A stretch of DNA of 64,000 nucleotides from Cryobacterium inferilacus (GTDB lineage: Bacteria; Actinomycetota; Actinomycetes; Actinomycetales; Microbacteriaceae), in the NCBI RefSeq assembly GCF_019599185.1, contig NZ_JAIEUL010000001.1:62001-126000 (forward strand). The letters run 5' to 3'. The notes under the pieces were generated by a model. That model saw only the letters and a list, made by a program, of their open reading frames with translations, was not told where the DNA came from and did not search any database. Positions 8,686-20,967 of the stretch are shown here, piece by piece. Numbering within the stretch: position 1 is the first letter of the stretch; the number at the start of each line of letters is the position of its first letter. The translations under genes were made by a program, and so were the position numbers.

Positions 8686-8691
8686 AGCCTA
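8686..8691 (-). promoter_or_regulatory. Putative leaderless -10 element of pdtaR
   Basis: TAGGCT on the minus strand, 7 bases before the GTG. It sits in the 38-base divergent gap with tRNA-Leu, where a TATTCT at 8695-8700 on the plus strand could be the tRNA -10. Confidence 0.45.
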
Positions 8692-8716
8692 CGGTATTCT
8701 GGTGCAGGTGTTGTGA

Positions 8717-8802
8717 GCCGGTGTGGCGGAATGGCAGACGCGGAGCACTCAAAATGCTTTGTTCGCAAGGACGTGTGGGTTCGAGTCCCACCACCGGTAC
8801 CA
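8717..8802 (+). tRNA. tRNA-Leu (anticodon CAA)
   Basis: An 86-nt class II tRNA. The acceptor stem 8717-8723 pairs with 8792-8798, A8799 is the discriminator, and CCA (8800-8802) is encoded. The anticodon stem GAGCA/TGCTT closes a 7-base loop with CAA at 8750-8752, reading UUG leucine codons. The long variable arm expected of tRNA-Leu and the TTCGAGT T-loop are visible. Confidence 0.97.
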
Positions 8803-8806
8803 CCTC

Positions 8807-8850
8807 ACCGCAGCCCGTCGCCCGGAATAACTCCCGCGACGGGCTGCGGT
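8807..8850 (+). terminator. Hairpin after tRNA-Leu
   Basis: Perfect 14-bp stem (8807-8820 with 8837-8850) with a 16-base loop, starting 5 bases after the tRNA CCA end. Likely the tRNA transcript terminator. Bases 8851-8989 hold nothing else that I can identify. Confidence 0.7.
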
Positions 8851-8989
8851 GTCTCCCCCACTCAGCGGCCGTACACGCCGCTCTCAGCCTTCACCCATGG
8901 CTCGAGGCAGCGGATGTCGGTGCGCGCCTGCACAGGCGCCCATCGCCGGTGCACGGGCGCTCAGGACCGGCTGAGGCCTGCCGGGAACG

Positions 8990-9025
8990 ACAACGACCCC
9001 GCGGAAGTCTCCGCGGGGCCGTTGT
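8990..9025 (-). terminator. Terminator of pyk
   Basis: A 16-base inverted repeat (8990-9005 with 9010-9025, one A-C mismatch) with a 4-base loop, 14 bases after the pyk stop. A T-rich stretch (TCGTTCC) follows on the minus strand. Confidence 0.8.
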
Positions 9026-9039
9026 GGTGCTGCCGGTGG

Positions 9040-10488
9040 TTACGGCTGAGCCGCGTACGCCGGAGCGACACCGTTGTGTGCGTCACCGATGCGGTGAACC
9101 CGGATGTCGTTGGTGGAACCGGCGATTCCGGGAGGGGATCCGGAGATCACCACGACCTTGTCGCCGATCTCGGCCAGACCCTGGCCGAGCAGGATGTCGT
9201 CGACCTGACCGAACATGGAGTCGGTGTGGGTCACCCGGTCGACCAGGTACGTCTGCACGCCCCAGGTCAGCGCGAGGCGACGGCGGATGGCGGGTTCGAC
9301 CGTGAAGGCCAGCATCGGGATCGAGGACCGCAGGCGTGACATCCGGCGAGCGGAGTCACCGGACTCGGTGAAGATGCAGAGGAATTTGGCCTCGACGAAC
9401 TCGGCGACCTCGATGGCGGCCAGCGTGATGGCGCCGCCCTGGGTGCGCGGCTTGTTGGTGAGCGGTGCGATCCGCTCCAGGCCGTGCTCCTCGGTGGAGG
9501 CGACGATCCGAGCCATGGTCTGAACGGTGACCACGGGGTACTCGCCGACGCTGGTCTCGCCGCTGAGCATGACCGCATCGGCGCCGTCGAGAACGGCGTT
9601 GGCGACGTCGGACGTCTCCGCGCGCGTCGGGACGGGGCTGTGGATCATCGACTCGAGCATCTGCGTCGCCACGATGACCGGCTTCGCCATGCGGCGGGCC
9701 AGCTCGACGGCATGCTTCTGCACGATCGGCACGGCTTCGAGCGGGAGCTCGACGCCGAGGTCACCACGGGCGACCATGATCGCGTCGAACGCGTCCACGA
9801 TGCCTTCGAGGGCCTCGACGGCCTGCGGCTTCTCGATCTTGGCGATGACGGGAACCTTGCGGCCCTCTTCGGCCATGATCTCGTGCACCCGGTCGATGTC
9901 GGCCGCATTGCGCACGAAGGACAGGGCGATCAGGTCCGTGCCGAGGCGCAGGCCCCAACGCAGGTCAGCTTCGTCCTTTTCGCTCAGGGCGGGCACGTTG
10001 ACGGCGACACCGGGCAGGTTGATGCCCTTGTTGTTCGACACCGGGCCGGCGACGATGACGCGGGTGGTCACGACGGTGCCGTCGGTCTCGACGACCTCGA
10101 CCTTGACCTTGCCGTCATCGATCAGCAGGAAGTCGCCCGGCTTGACGTCGTTGGGCAGGCCCTTGTACGTCGTGCCGGAGAGTTCCTTGGTGCCGAGGAT
10201 GTCCTCGGTGGTGATCTTGAAGATGTCGCCGACAGCGAGGTCGTACGGGCCGCCCTCGAACTTTCCGAGGCGGATCTTCGGGCCCTGCAGGTCGACCATC
10301 ACGGCGACGGCGCGGCCGGAGTCGTTCGCGGCCTTGCGGACGTTGGCGTAGACGCCCTCGTGCACGGTGTAGTCACCGTGGCTCAGGTTCATGCGGCAGA
10401 CATCTACGCCGGCGTCGATAATGGCGCGGATCTGCTCGTAGCTTGATGCTGCCGGCCCGAGGGTGGCGACGATTTTCGCGCGTCTCAT
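9040..10488 (-). CDS. pyk: Pyruvate kinase
   Basis: Converts phosphoenolpyruvate and ADP to pyruvate and ATP, the last step of glycolysis. The 482-residue length is normal. Seen are the N-terminal barrel start RRAKIVATLGPAASS, the substrate-binding CRMNLSHGDY, the catalytic-lysine stretch VIAKIEKPQAVE, the metal-binding VARGDLGVELPLE, and the MLSGETSVGEYP motif before the C-terminal allosteric domain. ATG at 10486-10488 is preceded by GGAG about 9 bases upstream. A 90-base gap separates it from gltD upstream. A strong hairpin follows. Confidence 0.97.
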   Translation of the reverse strand: MRRAKIVATLGPAASSYEQIRAIIDAGVDVCRMNLSHGDYTVHEGVYANVRKAANDSGRAVAVMVDLQGPKIRLGKFEGGPYDLAVGDIFKITTEDILGTKELSGTTYKGLPNDVKPGDFLLIDDGKVKVEVVETDGTVVTTRVIVAGPVSNNKGINLPGVAVNVPALSEKDEADLRWGLRLGTDLIALSFVRNAADIDRVHEIMAEEGRKVPVIAKIEKPQAVEALEGIVDAFDAIMVARGDLGVELPLEAVPIVQKHAVELARRMAKPVIVATQMLESMIHSPVPTRAETSDVANAVLDGADAVMLSGETSVGEYPVVTVQTMARIVASTEEHGLERIAPLTNKPRTQGGAITLAAIEVAEFVEAKFLCIFTESGDSARRMSRLRSSIPMLAFTVEPAIRRRLALTWGVQTYLVDRVTHTDSMFGQVDDILLGQGLAEIGDKVVVISGSPPGIAGSTNDIRVHRIGDAHNGVAPAYAAQP

Positions 10489-10578
10489 TCTGGTGGATCT
10501 CCGGTTTCCGCGCCGGTGTGGCGCATTGGTGCTTTCGGTTGAGGTGGAGAAATGGGCAGCGGAATTCAGTTCGTTCGC

Positions 10579-12028
<1,450 letters not shown>

Positions 12029-12036
<8 letters not shown>

Positions 12037-15000
12037 TGGTTACCTCCAAGATGCGGTTCCAGACCACGTCGCCGTCGGGGTCGAGCCCCTCGGCGACAGC
12101 ACTCTGCCTGGTCGCCAGGACCGCAGCGTAGTCACGCGGCAGTACCTTGACGAAGTTCTTCATTGTCGTGTCCCGGTCGGCGAGCATGCGCCGGGCCAGG
12201 TCGGAATCGGTCTGGGCGAGGTGCTGTTCGAGCAGGTCGCCGACGATCTCGATGTCGGCACTGCCGAGCGGCAGGAGCGACAGCTCACCGGACTCGAGCG
12301 AGTCCCGGTTGACCAGGTCGCGGGACAGCCCGTAGACGTACGCCGTTCCCCCGGACATGCCCGCGCCCAGGTTCCGGCCGGTGCTGCCCAGGATCACGGC
12401 GAGTCCACCCGTCATGTATTCGAGGGCGTGGTCGCCCACGCCTTCCACGACGGCGGTGGCGCCGGAGTTGCGCACCAGGAAGCGTTCACCGACGATGCCG
12501 CGGATGAACATGCTGCCGAGCGTGGCACCGTAGCCGATGACATTGCCGGCGATCACGTTGTCCTCGGCGGCGAAACTGCTGCTCCGGTCGGGGCGGACGG
12601 TGATCTGCCCGCCGGACAGGCCCTTGCCGACGTAGTCGTTCGAGTCCCCCTCGAGCCGCAGGGTGATGCCGCTCGGCAGGAACGCTCCGAAGGACTGCCC
12701 GGCGGATCCGGTGAGGGTGACGTCGATGGAACCGGCCGGCAGACCGTTCTCACCGTGGCGCAGGGTCACCTCGTGGCCGAGCATGGTGCCGACGGCGCGT
12801 TCGGTGTTGCGGATGGTGCGGCTGATGCTGACCTGACCGCCGTGTTCGAGCACGCTGGCGCTCTCGCGGATCAGGTCGTTGTCGAAGTGCAGGTCGAGCT
12901 CGTGCTCCTGCTCCCGGCGGGAGTGGCGGGGCTCTCCGGCCGAGAAGTCGGGGCCGACCAGGATGGGCGCCAGGTCGAGACCGGATGCCTTCCAGTGGTT
13001 GAGGGCGCCGTTGATGTTCAACAGTTCCTTACGACCGGTGACCTCTTCGAGGCTGCGGAAGCCGAGCTCGGCAAGGTACTCCCGCACCTCCTGCGCGATG
13101 AACTCGAAGAAGTTCACCACGTAGTCGGCCTTGCCGGAGAAGCGCTTGCGCAGCTCAGGGTTCTGGGTGGCGACGCCGACCGGGCAGGTGTCGAGGTGGC
13201 AGACACGCATCATGATGCAGCCCTCGACGATCAGCGGTGCGGTGGCGAAACCGAACTCCTCTGCCCCGAGCAGGGCGCCGATGATGACGTCACGGCCGGT
13301 CTTGAGCTGACCGTCCACCTGCAGCACGACGCGGTCGCGCATGCCGTTGAGCATCAGGGTCTGCTGGGTCTCGGCCAGGCCGAGTTCCCAGGGGGTGCCG
13401 GCGTGCTTGAGCGAGTTGAGCGGGCTGGCGCCGGTTCCGCCGTCGTGGCCGGAGATCAGGATCACGTCGGAGAGCGCCTTGGCGACGCCGGCCGCGACGG
13501 CGCCGATGCCGGACTGGCTGACCAGTTTGGTGTGGATGCGCGCACTCGGGTTGGCCCGTTTGAGGTCGAAGATCAACTGCTTGAGGTCTTCGATCGAGTA
13601 GATGTCGTGGTGCGGGGGCGGTGAGATCAGACCCACGCCCGCGGTGGCGTGCCGGGTGCGGGCCACCCACGGGTACACCTTGGTGGGCGGCAACTGGCCG
13701 CCCTCCCCCGGCTTGGCACCCTGGGCGAGCTTGATCTGGATGTCGTCGGCGTGGGTGAGGTACATGCTCGTCACGCCGAACCGACCGGATGCGACCTGCT
13801 TGACGGCGCTGCGCCTGGTCGGGTCGAGGAGCCGGTCGAGGTCCTCGCCGCCCTCACCGGTGTTGGACTTGCCGCCCAACCGGTTCATGGCGATGGCGAG
13901 GGTCTCGTGCGCCTCCTGGGAGATCGACCCGTAGCTCATCGCGCCGGTGGAGAACTTCTTGACGATGGACGCCACCGACTCGACCTCGTCGATCGGCACG
14001 GGCTTGCGCTGCCCCACGTTGAACGCGAACATGCCGCGCAGGGTCATCAGGCTCTCCGACTGGTCGTCGACGAGCTTGGTGTACTCCTTGAAGATGTCGT
14101 AGCGGCGGGTGCGCGTGGAGTGCTGCAACCGGAAGATGGTCTCCGGGTTGAACAGGTGCGGGGACCCGTCGCGGCGCCACTGGTATTCGCCGCCCGTGGC
14201 GAGTCGCTCGTGCGCGGTGACCGCGGCATCCGGCGGGTATGCGCCGATGTGCCGTTCCAGGTTCTCCGCGGCGATCACGTCGATGCCGACGCCGCCGAGC
14301 TTGCTGGTGGTGCCGGTGAAGTACCGGTCGATGAAGGCCTGGTCGAGGCCGACGGCCTCGAAGGTCTGGGCGCCGGCGTAGGACGACACCGTCGAGATGC
14401 CCATCTTGGACATGATCTTGAGCACACCCTTGCCGAGCGCCTTGATGACGTTCTTCACGGCCTTCTCCGGCGTGACCGTGGTGATGAATCCGCTGCGGAC
14501 CAGGTCCTCACAGGTTTCCATGGCCAGGTACGGGTTCACGGCGCTGGCGCCGTAGCCGATCAAAAGGGCCACATGGTGCACCTCGCGCACGTCACCGGCC
14601 TCCACGACGATCCCGACCTTGAGGCGGTTCTCGGTGCGGATGAGGTGGTGGTGGACGGCCGCGATCATCAGCAGCGACGGGATCGGCGCGAGGTCCTTGG
14701 TGCTGTCGCGGTCGGAGAGCACGATGAACAGCGCGCCGGCCTCGATGGCCGCGTCGACCTCGTGGCACATCTCCTCGATGCGGCTGGACAGGGCGCCAGG
14801 ACCGTCGTCGAAGCGGTACAGCCCGCGCACCGTCGTGGTGGTACGGCTGCCGGGCGAGGTATCGATGTGCTGGATCTTGGCCAGCTCGTCGTTGTCGATC
14901 ACCGGGAAGTCGAGCACCACCTGGCGGGCGTGCTCCGGACCGGCGGCCAGCAGGTTGAGCTCGGGGCCGAGGCCGAGTTGGAGGCTGGTGACAACCTCTT

Positions 15001-16606
15001 CCCTGATCGAGTCCAGCGGCGGGTTGGTCACCTGCGCGAACTGCTGGGTGAAGTAGTCGAAGAGTAGCCGGGGTCGTTCGCTGAGCACGGCGATGGGCGT
15101 GTCGCTGCCCATCGCGCCCAACGGCTCCGCACCGTTCCTGGCCATCGGGGCGAGCAGGATGCGCACCTCTTCTTCGGTGTAACCGAAGGTGCGTTGGCGT
15201 CGAACGACGGATGCGGGCGGGTGCACGATGTGCTCCCGGTCCGGCAGGTCCTTGAGGTTGATCCGGCCGGCGTCCAGCCAGGATCCCCAGGGCTGGCTGG
15301 CGGCGAGGGAGCCCTTGATCTCTTCATCCTCGATGATCCGACCGGCTTCGGTGTCGACGAGGAACATCTTGCCCGGCTGCAGGCGGCCCTTGCGCACGAC
15401 GCGCGCGGGGTCGACGTCGAGCACGCCGATCTCGCTGGCGAGCACGACCAGGCCGTCGTCGGTGATGACGTAGCGGCCGGGGCGCAGACCGTTCCGGTCC
15501 AGGGTCGCGCCGACGAGGGTGCCGTCGGTGAAGACGATGGCGGCGGGGCCGTCCCACGGTTCCATCAGCATGGAGTGGTACTCGTAGAACGCGCGCCGGT
15601 CACGGTCCAGACCCGGCTGGTTCTCCCAGGCCTCTGGCACCATCATCATGACGGCGTGCGGCAGCGACCGGCCGGACAGGCTGAGCAGCTCGACGACCTC
15701 GTCGAAGGAGGCGGAGTCGCTGGCGCCGGGGGTGACGATCGGGAACAGCGGTCCGAGGTCGCCGAGCAGCTCGGACTCCAGCTGGGACTGGCGCGCGCGC
15801 ATCCAGTTGCGGTTGCCCTGCACGGTGTTGATCTCGCCGTTGTGGGCGATCATGCGGAACGGCTGGGCGAGCGGCCAGGACGGGAAGGTGTTGGTGGAGT
15901 ACCGCGAGTGCACCAGGGCGAGCTTGGAGGTGAACCGCTCGTCGGAGAGGTCGGGGTAGAACGGTTCCAGCTGCAGCGTGGTGACCATGCCCTTGTACAC
16001 GATGGTGCGGCAGGACAGCGACGCGAAGTAGGTGTCCAGTTCACGTTCGGCGCGCTTGCGCAACCGCACGGCCTGGCGGTCGAGCCGGATGCCGGTCAAC
16101 GGGAGTCCGTCTTCGTCGACCCGGCTGCTCGACACGTAGAGCTGCTGGATCGCGGGCATCGCGGCCCTGGCGAGGTTGCCGACCTCGTCTGGCCGCACGG
16201 GAACCTCACGCCAGCCGAGGACGACCAGGCTCTCCTCGCGGGCGATCCTCTCGATGGCGCCCTTGACCGCACTGCGACCGGTGGGGTCCGTGGGCAGGAA
16301 GACGTTGCCGACGGCGTAACCGCCGGCCGCCGGCAGAGCGAAGGTCGACTCGGCGCGGAAGAACTCGTCCGGAATCTGGGTGACGATTCCGGCGCCGTCC
16401 CCGGTGCCGGCGTCCGATCCGACGGCCCCACGGTGCTCGAGGTTGCGTAGGGCGTCCAGAGCACGGGTGATGATGTCGTGTCCGGCCGTCCCGCGCAGGG
16501 TGGCGACCATGGCGAGGCCGCAGGCGTCGCGCTCGTCGTGGGGGTTGTACAGACCCTGGGCCTCGGGAACACTGCTGAACCGCGAGAAGAGTGGTTGCTG
16601 GGTCAT
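12029..16606 (-). CDS. gltB: Glutamate synthase large subunit
   Basis: GltB converts 2-oxoglutarate and glutamine to two glutamates, using ammonia made in its own amidotransferase domain. At 1525 residues it is full length. Cys29 (in [12 protein letters not shown]) is the predicted catalytic N-terminal cysteine after removal of a 28-residue propeptide. The glutaminase, central, FMN-synthase and C-terminal beta-helix domains follow in order; the 3Fe-4S cysteines are in [15 protein letters not shown] (about residues 1128-1140). ATG at 16604-16606. gltB and gltD form a two-gene unit, separated from lgt by two hairpins. Confidence 0.98.
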
Positions 16607-16670
16607 AAGACCGTCCTCACAAAATAACTGGCAGGTGGGGACGACGTCGGCCCGCTGGAAGAGATACCGG

Positions 16671-16716
16671 CCGCCCGTTAGTGAGGGCGGAAACCGTGGA
16701 CCGGGGCAAACCCCGG
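16671..16716 (-). terminator. Two hairpins between lgt and gltB
   Basis: CCGGGG-CAAA-CCCCGG (16701-16716) directly after the lgt stop, then CCGCCC-N8-GGGCGG (16671-16690). Both have perfect 6-bp GC stems. They probably end the his/trp/lgt transcript before gltB. The remaining 64 bases up to the gltB ATG must hold its promoter, but I see no clear hexamers. Confidence 0.6.
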
Positions 16717-17691
16717 CTAGGGGCGGGTGTCGGTGGTGCTTGTGGCGTCGACCTCGCGTGATTCAACGGGTTCAGCAGCCTCATTGCCGTGATCCTCGAG
16801 TGTGGAATCGGTTTCACCAGATTCTACCTCAGCAGAAAGCGGCTTCCACTCGCGACCGGGCAGGTACGGGCTCAATTCCACCCCGGTGTGGCGTCGGCTC
16901 TGCACCAGAATGATGACCAGGCCCAGGACGACAGCGAACAGCGCCGCCCAGACGTTGGTGCGCAGACCGAAGAAGATCTCGCTCGGGTCGACGCGGATCG
17001 ACTCGAAAACGCTGCGGCCCACGCCGTACCAGATCAGGTAGACACCGAAGGCACTGCCCCAGCGCAGCCGGAACTTGCGCTCCAGGACGAGAAGGACGGC
17101 GACACCGACGAGGTTCCAGACGATCTCGTAGAGGAAGGTGGGGTGGAACAGGGTGCCGGCGGGCAGGCCGACCGGGTAGGCCGCGTTCGTGGACTCGATC
17201 TCAAGGCCCCACGGCAGGGTGGTGGGCAGTCCGTACAGTTCGTGGTTGAACCAGTTGCCCAGCCGACCCATGGCCTGGGCGATCAGCATGGCCGGTGCCA
17301 GCGCATCCGCGAAGGACCAGAACCGGATGCCGGCGCGACGGCAGCCGATGTACGCGCCGACGGCGCCGCCCAGAAGGGCCCCGAAGATGGCGATGCCGCC
17401 GTTCCAGACCGCGAAGACCTCGAGAAGGTTCTTCCCGTCGCCGAAGTAGTCATTCGGGTGGGTGAGCACGTGGAAGATCCGTGCCCCGACGATGCCGAGC
17501 GGCACGGCCCAGAGGATGATGTCGAGCACCACGCCCGGCTCCGCTCCTCGTTTGGTCAGTCGGCGGCTGGTCACGGCCGTGGCAAGGAAGATGCCGATCA
17601 GGATGCAGATCGCGTACGCGTGGATGCGGAAGGGACCGAGGTCGAAGAAGCTCCACTCCGGGCTCGGAATGCTCAAGGGAAACGACACCAC
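16717..17691 (-). CDS. lgt: Prolipoprotein diacylglyceryl transferase
   Basis: Lgt is an integral membrane enzyme that transfers diacylglycerol from phosphatidylglycerol to the lipobox cysteine of prolipoproteins. The 324-residue protein has several hydrophobic segments and the family signature [13 protein letters not shown] (about residues 138-150); the essential HAYAIC region is near residue 24. An acidic 50-residue cytoplasmic tail follows the last membrane segment. The start is GTG at 17689-17691, with a second in-frame GTG directly after it. It lies downstream of trpA (100-base gap), the usual actinobacterial order. Confidence 0.95.
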   Translation of the reverse strand: MVSFPLSIPSPEWSFFDLGPFRIHAYAICILIGIFLATAVTSRRLTKRGAEPGVVLDIILWAVPLGIVGARIFHVLTHPNDYFGDGKNLLEVFAVWNGGIAIFGALLGGAVGAYIGCRRAGIRFWSFADALAPAMLIAQAMGRLGNWFNHELYGLPTTLPWGLEIESTNAAYPVGLPAGTLFHPTFLYEIVWNLVGVAVLLVLERKFRLRWGSAFGVYLIWYGVGRSVFESIRVDPSEIFFGLRTNVWAALFAVVLGLVIILVQSRRHTGVELSPYLPGREWKPLSAEVESGETDSTLEDHGNEAAEPVESREVDATSTTDTRP

Positions 17692-17791
17692 AACAACCTT
17701 TCATCGCGGCGCGTACGCCACTCACGAGCCGGTCGGTCGACCGCCTCGGACAATTTACCCTATTGGGCAGGACGAGATCTTCGAGAGAGGG

Positions 17792-18607
17792 CTAACCGGC
17801 CGCGCGGATGTCGCGCGCGCCGGCGGCGAGTTCGGCGGCGAGGGTCGCGACGGCGGCGACTCCACCGTCGGCGAGGGCCTTGACCAGCGCAGAGCCGACG
17901 ATGGCGCCGTCGGCGTACTGCAACACTTCGCGCACCTGGGCGGGTGTGGAGATGCCCAGGCCGACACAGGCACTGGTGGAACCGGCCTCGCGCAGGCGGG
18001 TGACGAGCACCCGGGCGGCGGAGTCCACGTCGCTCCTGGCACCGGTGATGCCCATGGTGGAGACGGCGTAGACGAAGCCGCGGCTCTGGGTGACGGCCTG
18101 GACGAGCCGTTCGTCGGATGACGACGGCGCGGCGAGGAAGACCCGGTCAAGCCCGGCGCGTTCACTCGCGGCCAGCCAGGCGTCGGCATCGTCGGGGATG
18201 AGGTCGGGCGTGATCAGTCCGGCTCCGCCCGCGGCGGCCAGGTCATCGGCGAACCGGTCGACGCCGTACTGCAGCACGGGGTTCCAGTAGGTCATGATCA
18301 GCACGGGGGTGTCCACCTGAGCGGTGATCGCGGCGACGGCCTCGAAGCCGTGCCGCAGGCGGAACCCGTTGGCCAGGGCCTGCTGGGTGGCGGCCTGGAT
18401 GACCGGACCGTCCATGACGGGGTCGGAGTACGGCAGGCCGAGCTCGAGCACGTCCACACCGTTCTGGGCGATCGCGACGGCGGCGTCGATGCTCTCGCTG
18501 AGGGTGGGGAACCCTACCGGCAGGTAGCCGACCAGGGCACCGCCGCCGGCGGCACGCCTGGCGGCGATGGTCGCTTCGACCGGGCTGGTGACGGGGGTGG
18601 TGCTCAC
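17792..18607 (-). CDS. trpA: Tryptophan synthase alpha subunit
   Basis: TrpA cleaves indole-3-glycerol phosphate to indole, which is channelled to TrpB. The 271-residue TIM barrel carries the catalytic acids in [15 protein letters not shown] (about residues 55-69) and the phosphate-binding GIST region near the C-terminus. The start is GTG at 18605-18607, overlapping the trpB stop by 4 bases (GTGA), so it is translationally coupled to trpB. Confidence 0.96.
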   Translation of the reverse strand: MSTTPVTSPVEATIAARRAAGGGALVGYLPVGFPTLSESIDAAVAIAQNGVDVLELGLPYSDPVMDGPVIQAATQQALANGFRLRHGFEAVAAITAQVDTPVLIMTYWNPVLQYGVDRFADDLAAAGGAGLITPDLIPDDADAWLAASERAGLDRVFLAAPSSSDERLVQAVTQSRGFVYAVSTMGITGARSDVDSAARVLVTRLREAGSTSACVGLGISTPAQVREVLQYADGAIVGSALVKALADGGVAAVATLAAELAAGARDIRAAG

Positions 18608-19872
18608 AGCTGCTCCGCTCCGGCATCGAGGAGGTCGAAGTACCGACCGGCGGTTTCCATGTCCTTGTCGCCGCGTCCGGACAGGTTGACCAGGATGACG
18701 GCGTCAGGGCCGAGCTGCTTGCCGAGTTCGAGCGTGCCGGCCAGCGCGTGCGCGGACTCGATGGCGGGAATGATCCCCTCGGTGCGGCTGAGCAGGCGCA
18801 GTGCGTCCATGGCTTCGGCGTCCGTGACCGGCAGGTAGGTGGCGCGGCCGATGCTGGCCAGCCAGGCGTGTTCCGGTCCGACGCCCGGGTAGTCCAGCCC
18901 GGCAGAGATGGAGTGCGACTCGACGGTCTGGCCGTCCTCGTCCTGCAGCATCATGCTGCGGGCGCCGTGCAGCACTCCCGGCCGGCCCTTGGTGAGGGTG
19001 GCGGCGTGGCGGAGCCCGGTGATGCCCTCTCCCCCGGCCTCGTAGCCGTACAGAGCCACCTCGGGGTCGTCGAGGAAGGCGTGGAAGATGCCCATCGCGT
19101 TGGAACCGCCGCCGACACAGGCGGTGACGGCGTCGGGGAGCCGGCCGGTGAGATCGAGGACCTGCTGGCGGGCTTCCTCACCGATGATCTTCTGGAAGTC
19201 ACGCACCATGGCCGGGAACGGGTGCGGGCCCGCGACGGTGCCGAAGACGTAGTTGGTGGTCTCGACGTTCGTCACCCAGTCGCGCATCGCATCGTTGATG
19301 GCGTCCTTCAGGGTGCGCGACCCGGTCGTGACCGAGATCACCTCTGCGCCGAGCAGGCGCATCCTGGCCACGTTCAGGGCCTGACGTTCGGTGTCGACCT
19401 CGCCCATGTAGATGACGCAGTCGAGCCCGAAGAGCGCAGCGGCGGTCGCCGTGGCCACGCCGTGCTGGCCTGCACCGGTTTCGGCGATGACCCGCTTCTT
19501 GCCGATGCGCTTGGTGAGCAGCACCTGGCCGAGAACGTTGTTGATCTTGTGCGAGCCGGTGTGGTTGAGGTCTTCCCGCTTGAGGATGATCCGGGCGCCG
19601 CCGCCGTGGGCGGCGAAGCGCGGCACCTCGGTGATCAGGGACGGCCGACCGGAATAGCTGCGGTGCAGCTCGGTCAGCTCGGCGGCGAACGCCGGGTCGG
19701 CCTTGGCGAGGGCGTATTCCGCGGAGAGCTCGTCGAGCGCTGCGACGAGGGACTCCGGCACGAATCGGCCGCCGAAGTCGCCGAAGTACGGGCCGCTCTG
19801 CGCCCGCAGGGAATCAGCGTGCAGGGCATCGCTGACGGGTGAATCGGCGTGGGGATGCGTTCCAGTGGACAA
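18604..19872 (-). CDS. trpB: Tryptophan synthase beta subunit
   Basis: TrpB joins indole and serine to make tryptophan using pyridoxal phosphate. The conserved N-terminal motif [16 protein letters not shown] and the PLP lysine in [13 protein letters not shown] are intact, as is the GGGSNAMG phosphate loop. The start is uncertain. A longer reading frame runs back through trpC, and the only suitable codon between the two is TTG at 19870-19872, one base after the trpC stop, giving 422 residues with about 30 residues ahead of the conserved core. No ATG or GTG is in frame nearby. It overlaps trpA by 4 bases. Confidence 0.93.
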   Translation of the reverse strand: MSTGTHPHADSPVSDALHADSLRAQSGPYFGDFGGRFVPESLVAALDELSAEYALAKADPAFAAELTELHRSYSGRPSLITEVPRFAAHGGGARIILKREDLNHTGSHKINNVLGQVLLTKRIGKKRVIAETGAGQHGVATATAAALFGLDCVIYMGEVDTERQALNVARMRLLGAEVISVTTGSRTLKDAINDAMRDWVTNVETTNYVFGTVAGPHPFPAMVRDFQKIIGEEARQQVLDLTGRLPDAVTACVGGGSNAMGIFHAFLDDPEVALYGYEAGGEGITGLRHAATLTKGRPGVLHGARSMMLQDEDGQTVESHSISAGLDYPGVGPEHAWLASIGRATYLPVTDAEAMDALRLLSRTEGIIPAIESAHALAGTLELGKQLGPDAVILVNLSGRGDKDMETAGRYFDLLDAGAEQL

Positions 19873-19873
19873 T

Positions 19874-20656
19874 CTATACCGCCAAGAATTCGGTGAGGGT
19901 GAGGATGGGATCGCTGGTGACGAGGGCTTCTCCGACCAGGACGACGTCGGCGCCGGCTGAGCGGTAGTGGGCCACGTCTGTGGCGTTTTTGACCGCTGAT
20001 TCCGCGACCCGCACGACACCGGACGGGATCCGGTCGGCCAGGCTCGCGAACAGGTTCTGGTCGAGTTCGAAGGTGCTGAGGTTCCTGGCGTTGACGCCGA
20101 CCAGGTTGGCGCCCACATCCAGGGCCCGGTCGACCTCGTCTGCGCTGTGCGTCTCCACCAGGGGGGTCATGCCGAGCTCGAGCACCCGGCTGTGCAGGGA
20201 TGCGAGGGTGGCCTGGTCGAGGGCGGCGACGATGAGCAGAACCAGGTCGGCGCCGGCGGCCCTGGCTTCGAGAACCTGGTAGTCGTTGCCGATGAAGTCC
20301 TTGCGCAGCACCGGGATCGACACCGCAGACCTGACCTGTTCCAGGTCGTCGAGCGAACCGAGGAACCGGCGGCCTTCGGTGAGGACGCTGATGGCGCTGG
20401 CGCCGCCGAATTCGTAGGACACGGCCAGGGCGGCCGGGTCGACGATGTCGGCCAGCGGCCCGCGGGACGGGCTGGCGCGCTTCACCTCGGCGATGACCTT
20501 GACGCGATCGGCCGGCGCGAGGGCGTGCAGCGCGTCGAGCGCGGGGACCTGCGCGAGAGCGTCGGCTTCAACCGCGGCGAACGGCCGGTGCACCCGTCGG
20601 GCTTCGGCGTCGGCCAGCGAACCGGCGAGGAGTTCTGTGAGCAGGTCGCTGGTCAC
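19874..20656 (-). CDS. trpC: Indole-3-glycerol phosphate synthase
   Basis: TrpC closes the indole ring from carboxyphenylaminodeoxyribulose phosphate, the step before TrpA. The 260-residue barrel has the catalytic lysine motif [13 protein letters not shown] (about residues 54-66), the [10 protein letters not shown] segment and [13 protein letters not shown] near the C-terminus. The start is GTG at 20654-20656, 5 bases after the stop of the small membrane gene upstream. It is followed with a single-base gap by trpB. Confidence 0.96.
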   Translation of the reverse strand: MTSDLLTELLAGSLADAEARRVHRPFAAVEADALAQVPALDALHALAPADRVKVIAEVKRASPSRGPLADIVDPAALAVSYEFGGASAISVLTEGRRFLGSLDDLEQVRSAVSIPVLRKDFIGNDYQVLEARAAGADLVLLIVAALDQATLASLHSRVLELGMTPLVETHSADEVDRALDVGANLVGVNARNLSTFELDQNLFASLADRIPSGVVRVAESAVKNATDVAHYRSAGADVVLVGEALVTSDPILTLTEFLAV

Positions 20657-20661
20657 TTGCG

Positions 20662-20883
20662 TCAGTGACTTCCGTCGACCGACGCCGCGCCGTACCCGGC
20701 CTTGGCCATGATCCAGCCGATCGCCAGGCCGGCGAGCAGCAGGGCAGCGGATGCCCAGACGAGCCAGACGACCTCGAAGAAGAAGGCGACGGTGCCGATG
20801 GTGAATGCGATCAGCATGATGGTGACTGCGGTCCAGGCCGCCGTCGAGTGGCCGTGGCCGGGGTCTGCCGACTCGAAGCTCAT
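20662..20883 (-). CDS. Small HGxxPAAW-like membrane protein of the trp cluster
   Basis: A 73-residue protein with two transmembrane helices (about residues 14-35 and 41-60). The HGHSTAAW motif near the N-terminus identifies the small HGxxPAAW (DUF6704-type) family found in actinobacterial trp operons. Its function is unknown. The ATG at 20881-20883 is preceded by AGGAG with 4-base spacing, so I prefer it to a longer start. A TAGAAT hexamer about 33 bases upstream may drive this gene and trpCBA separately from trpE. Confidence 0.8.
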   Translation of the reverse strand: MSFESADPGHGHSTAAWTAVTIMLIAFTIGTVAFFFEVVWLVWASAALLLAGLAIGWIMAKAGYGAASVDGSH

Positions 20884-20915
20884 GGTTCTCCTAAGGTCAA
20901 TGGGCGTGCGGGTCA

Positions 20916-20921
20916 ATTCTA
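20916..20921 (-). promoter_or_regulatory. Possible internal promoter (-10) for the trpCBA half
   Basis: TAGAAT on the minus strand, 5 of 6 matches to the -10 consensus, in the 84-base gap between two membrane genes. A CCCGGC-TCC-GCCGGG hairpin (20939-20953) lies just upstream after the previous stop. The -35 is poor. Confidence 0.35.
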
Positions 20922-20967
20922 GCTTGCCGGGGATCAGGCCCGGCTCCGCCGGGTGTCTGCCCGTTGC

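Noticed and set aside
8679-8768. Longer pdtaR frame with 30 extra residues
   Set aside because: These codons lie opposite the tRNA-Leu gene; the GTG at 8676-8678 starts the normal receiver domain.
13649-15067. Long plus-strand frame inside gltB
   Set aside because: Antisense to the intact glutamate synthase gene; low-complexity translation only.
19873-20118. N-terminal extension of trpB through trpC
   Set aside because: The extra residues are the out-of-frame reading of trpC and resemble no TrpB; the TTG right after the trpC stop is a better start.
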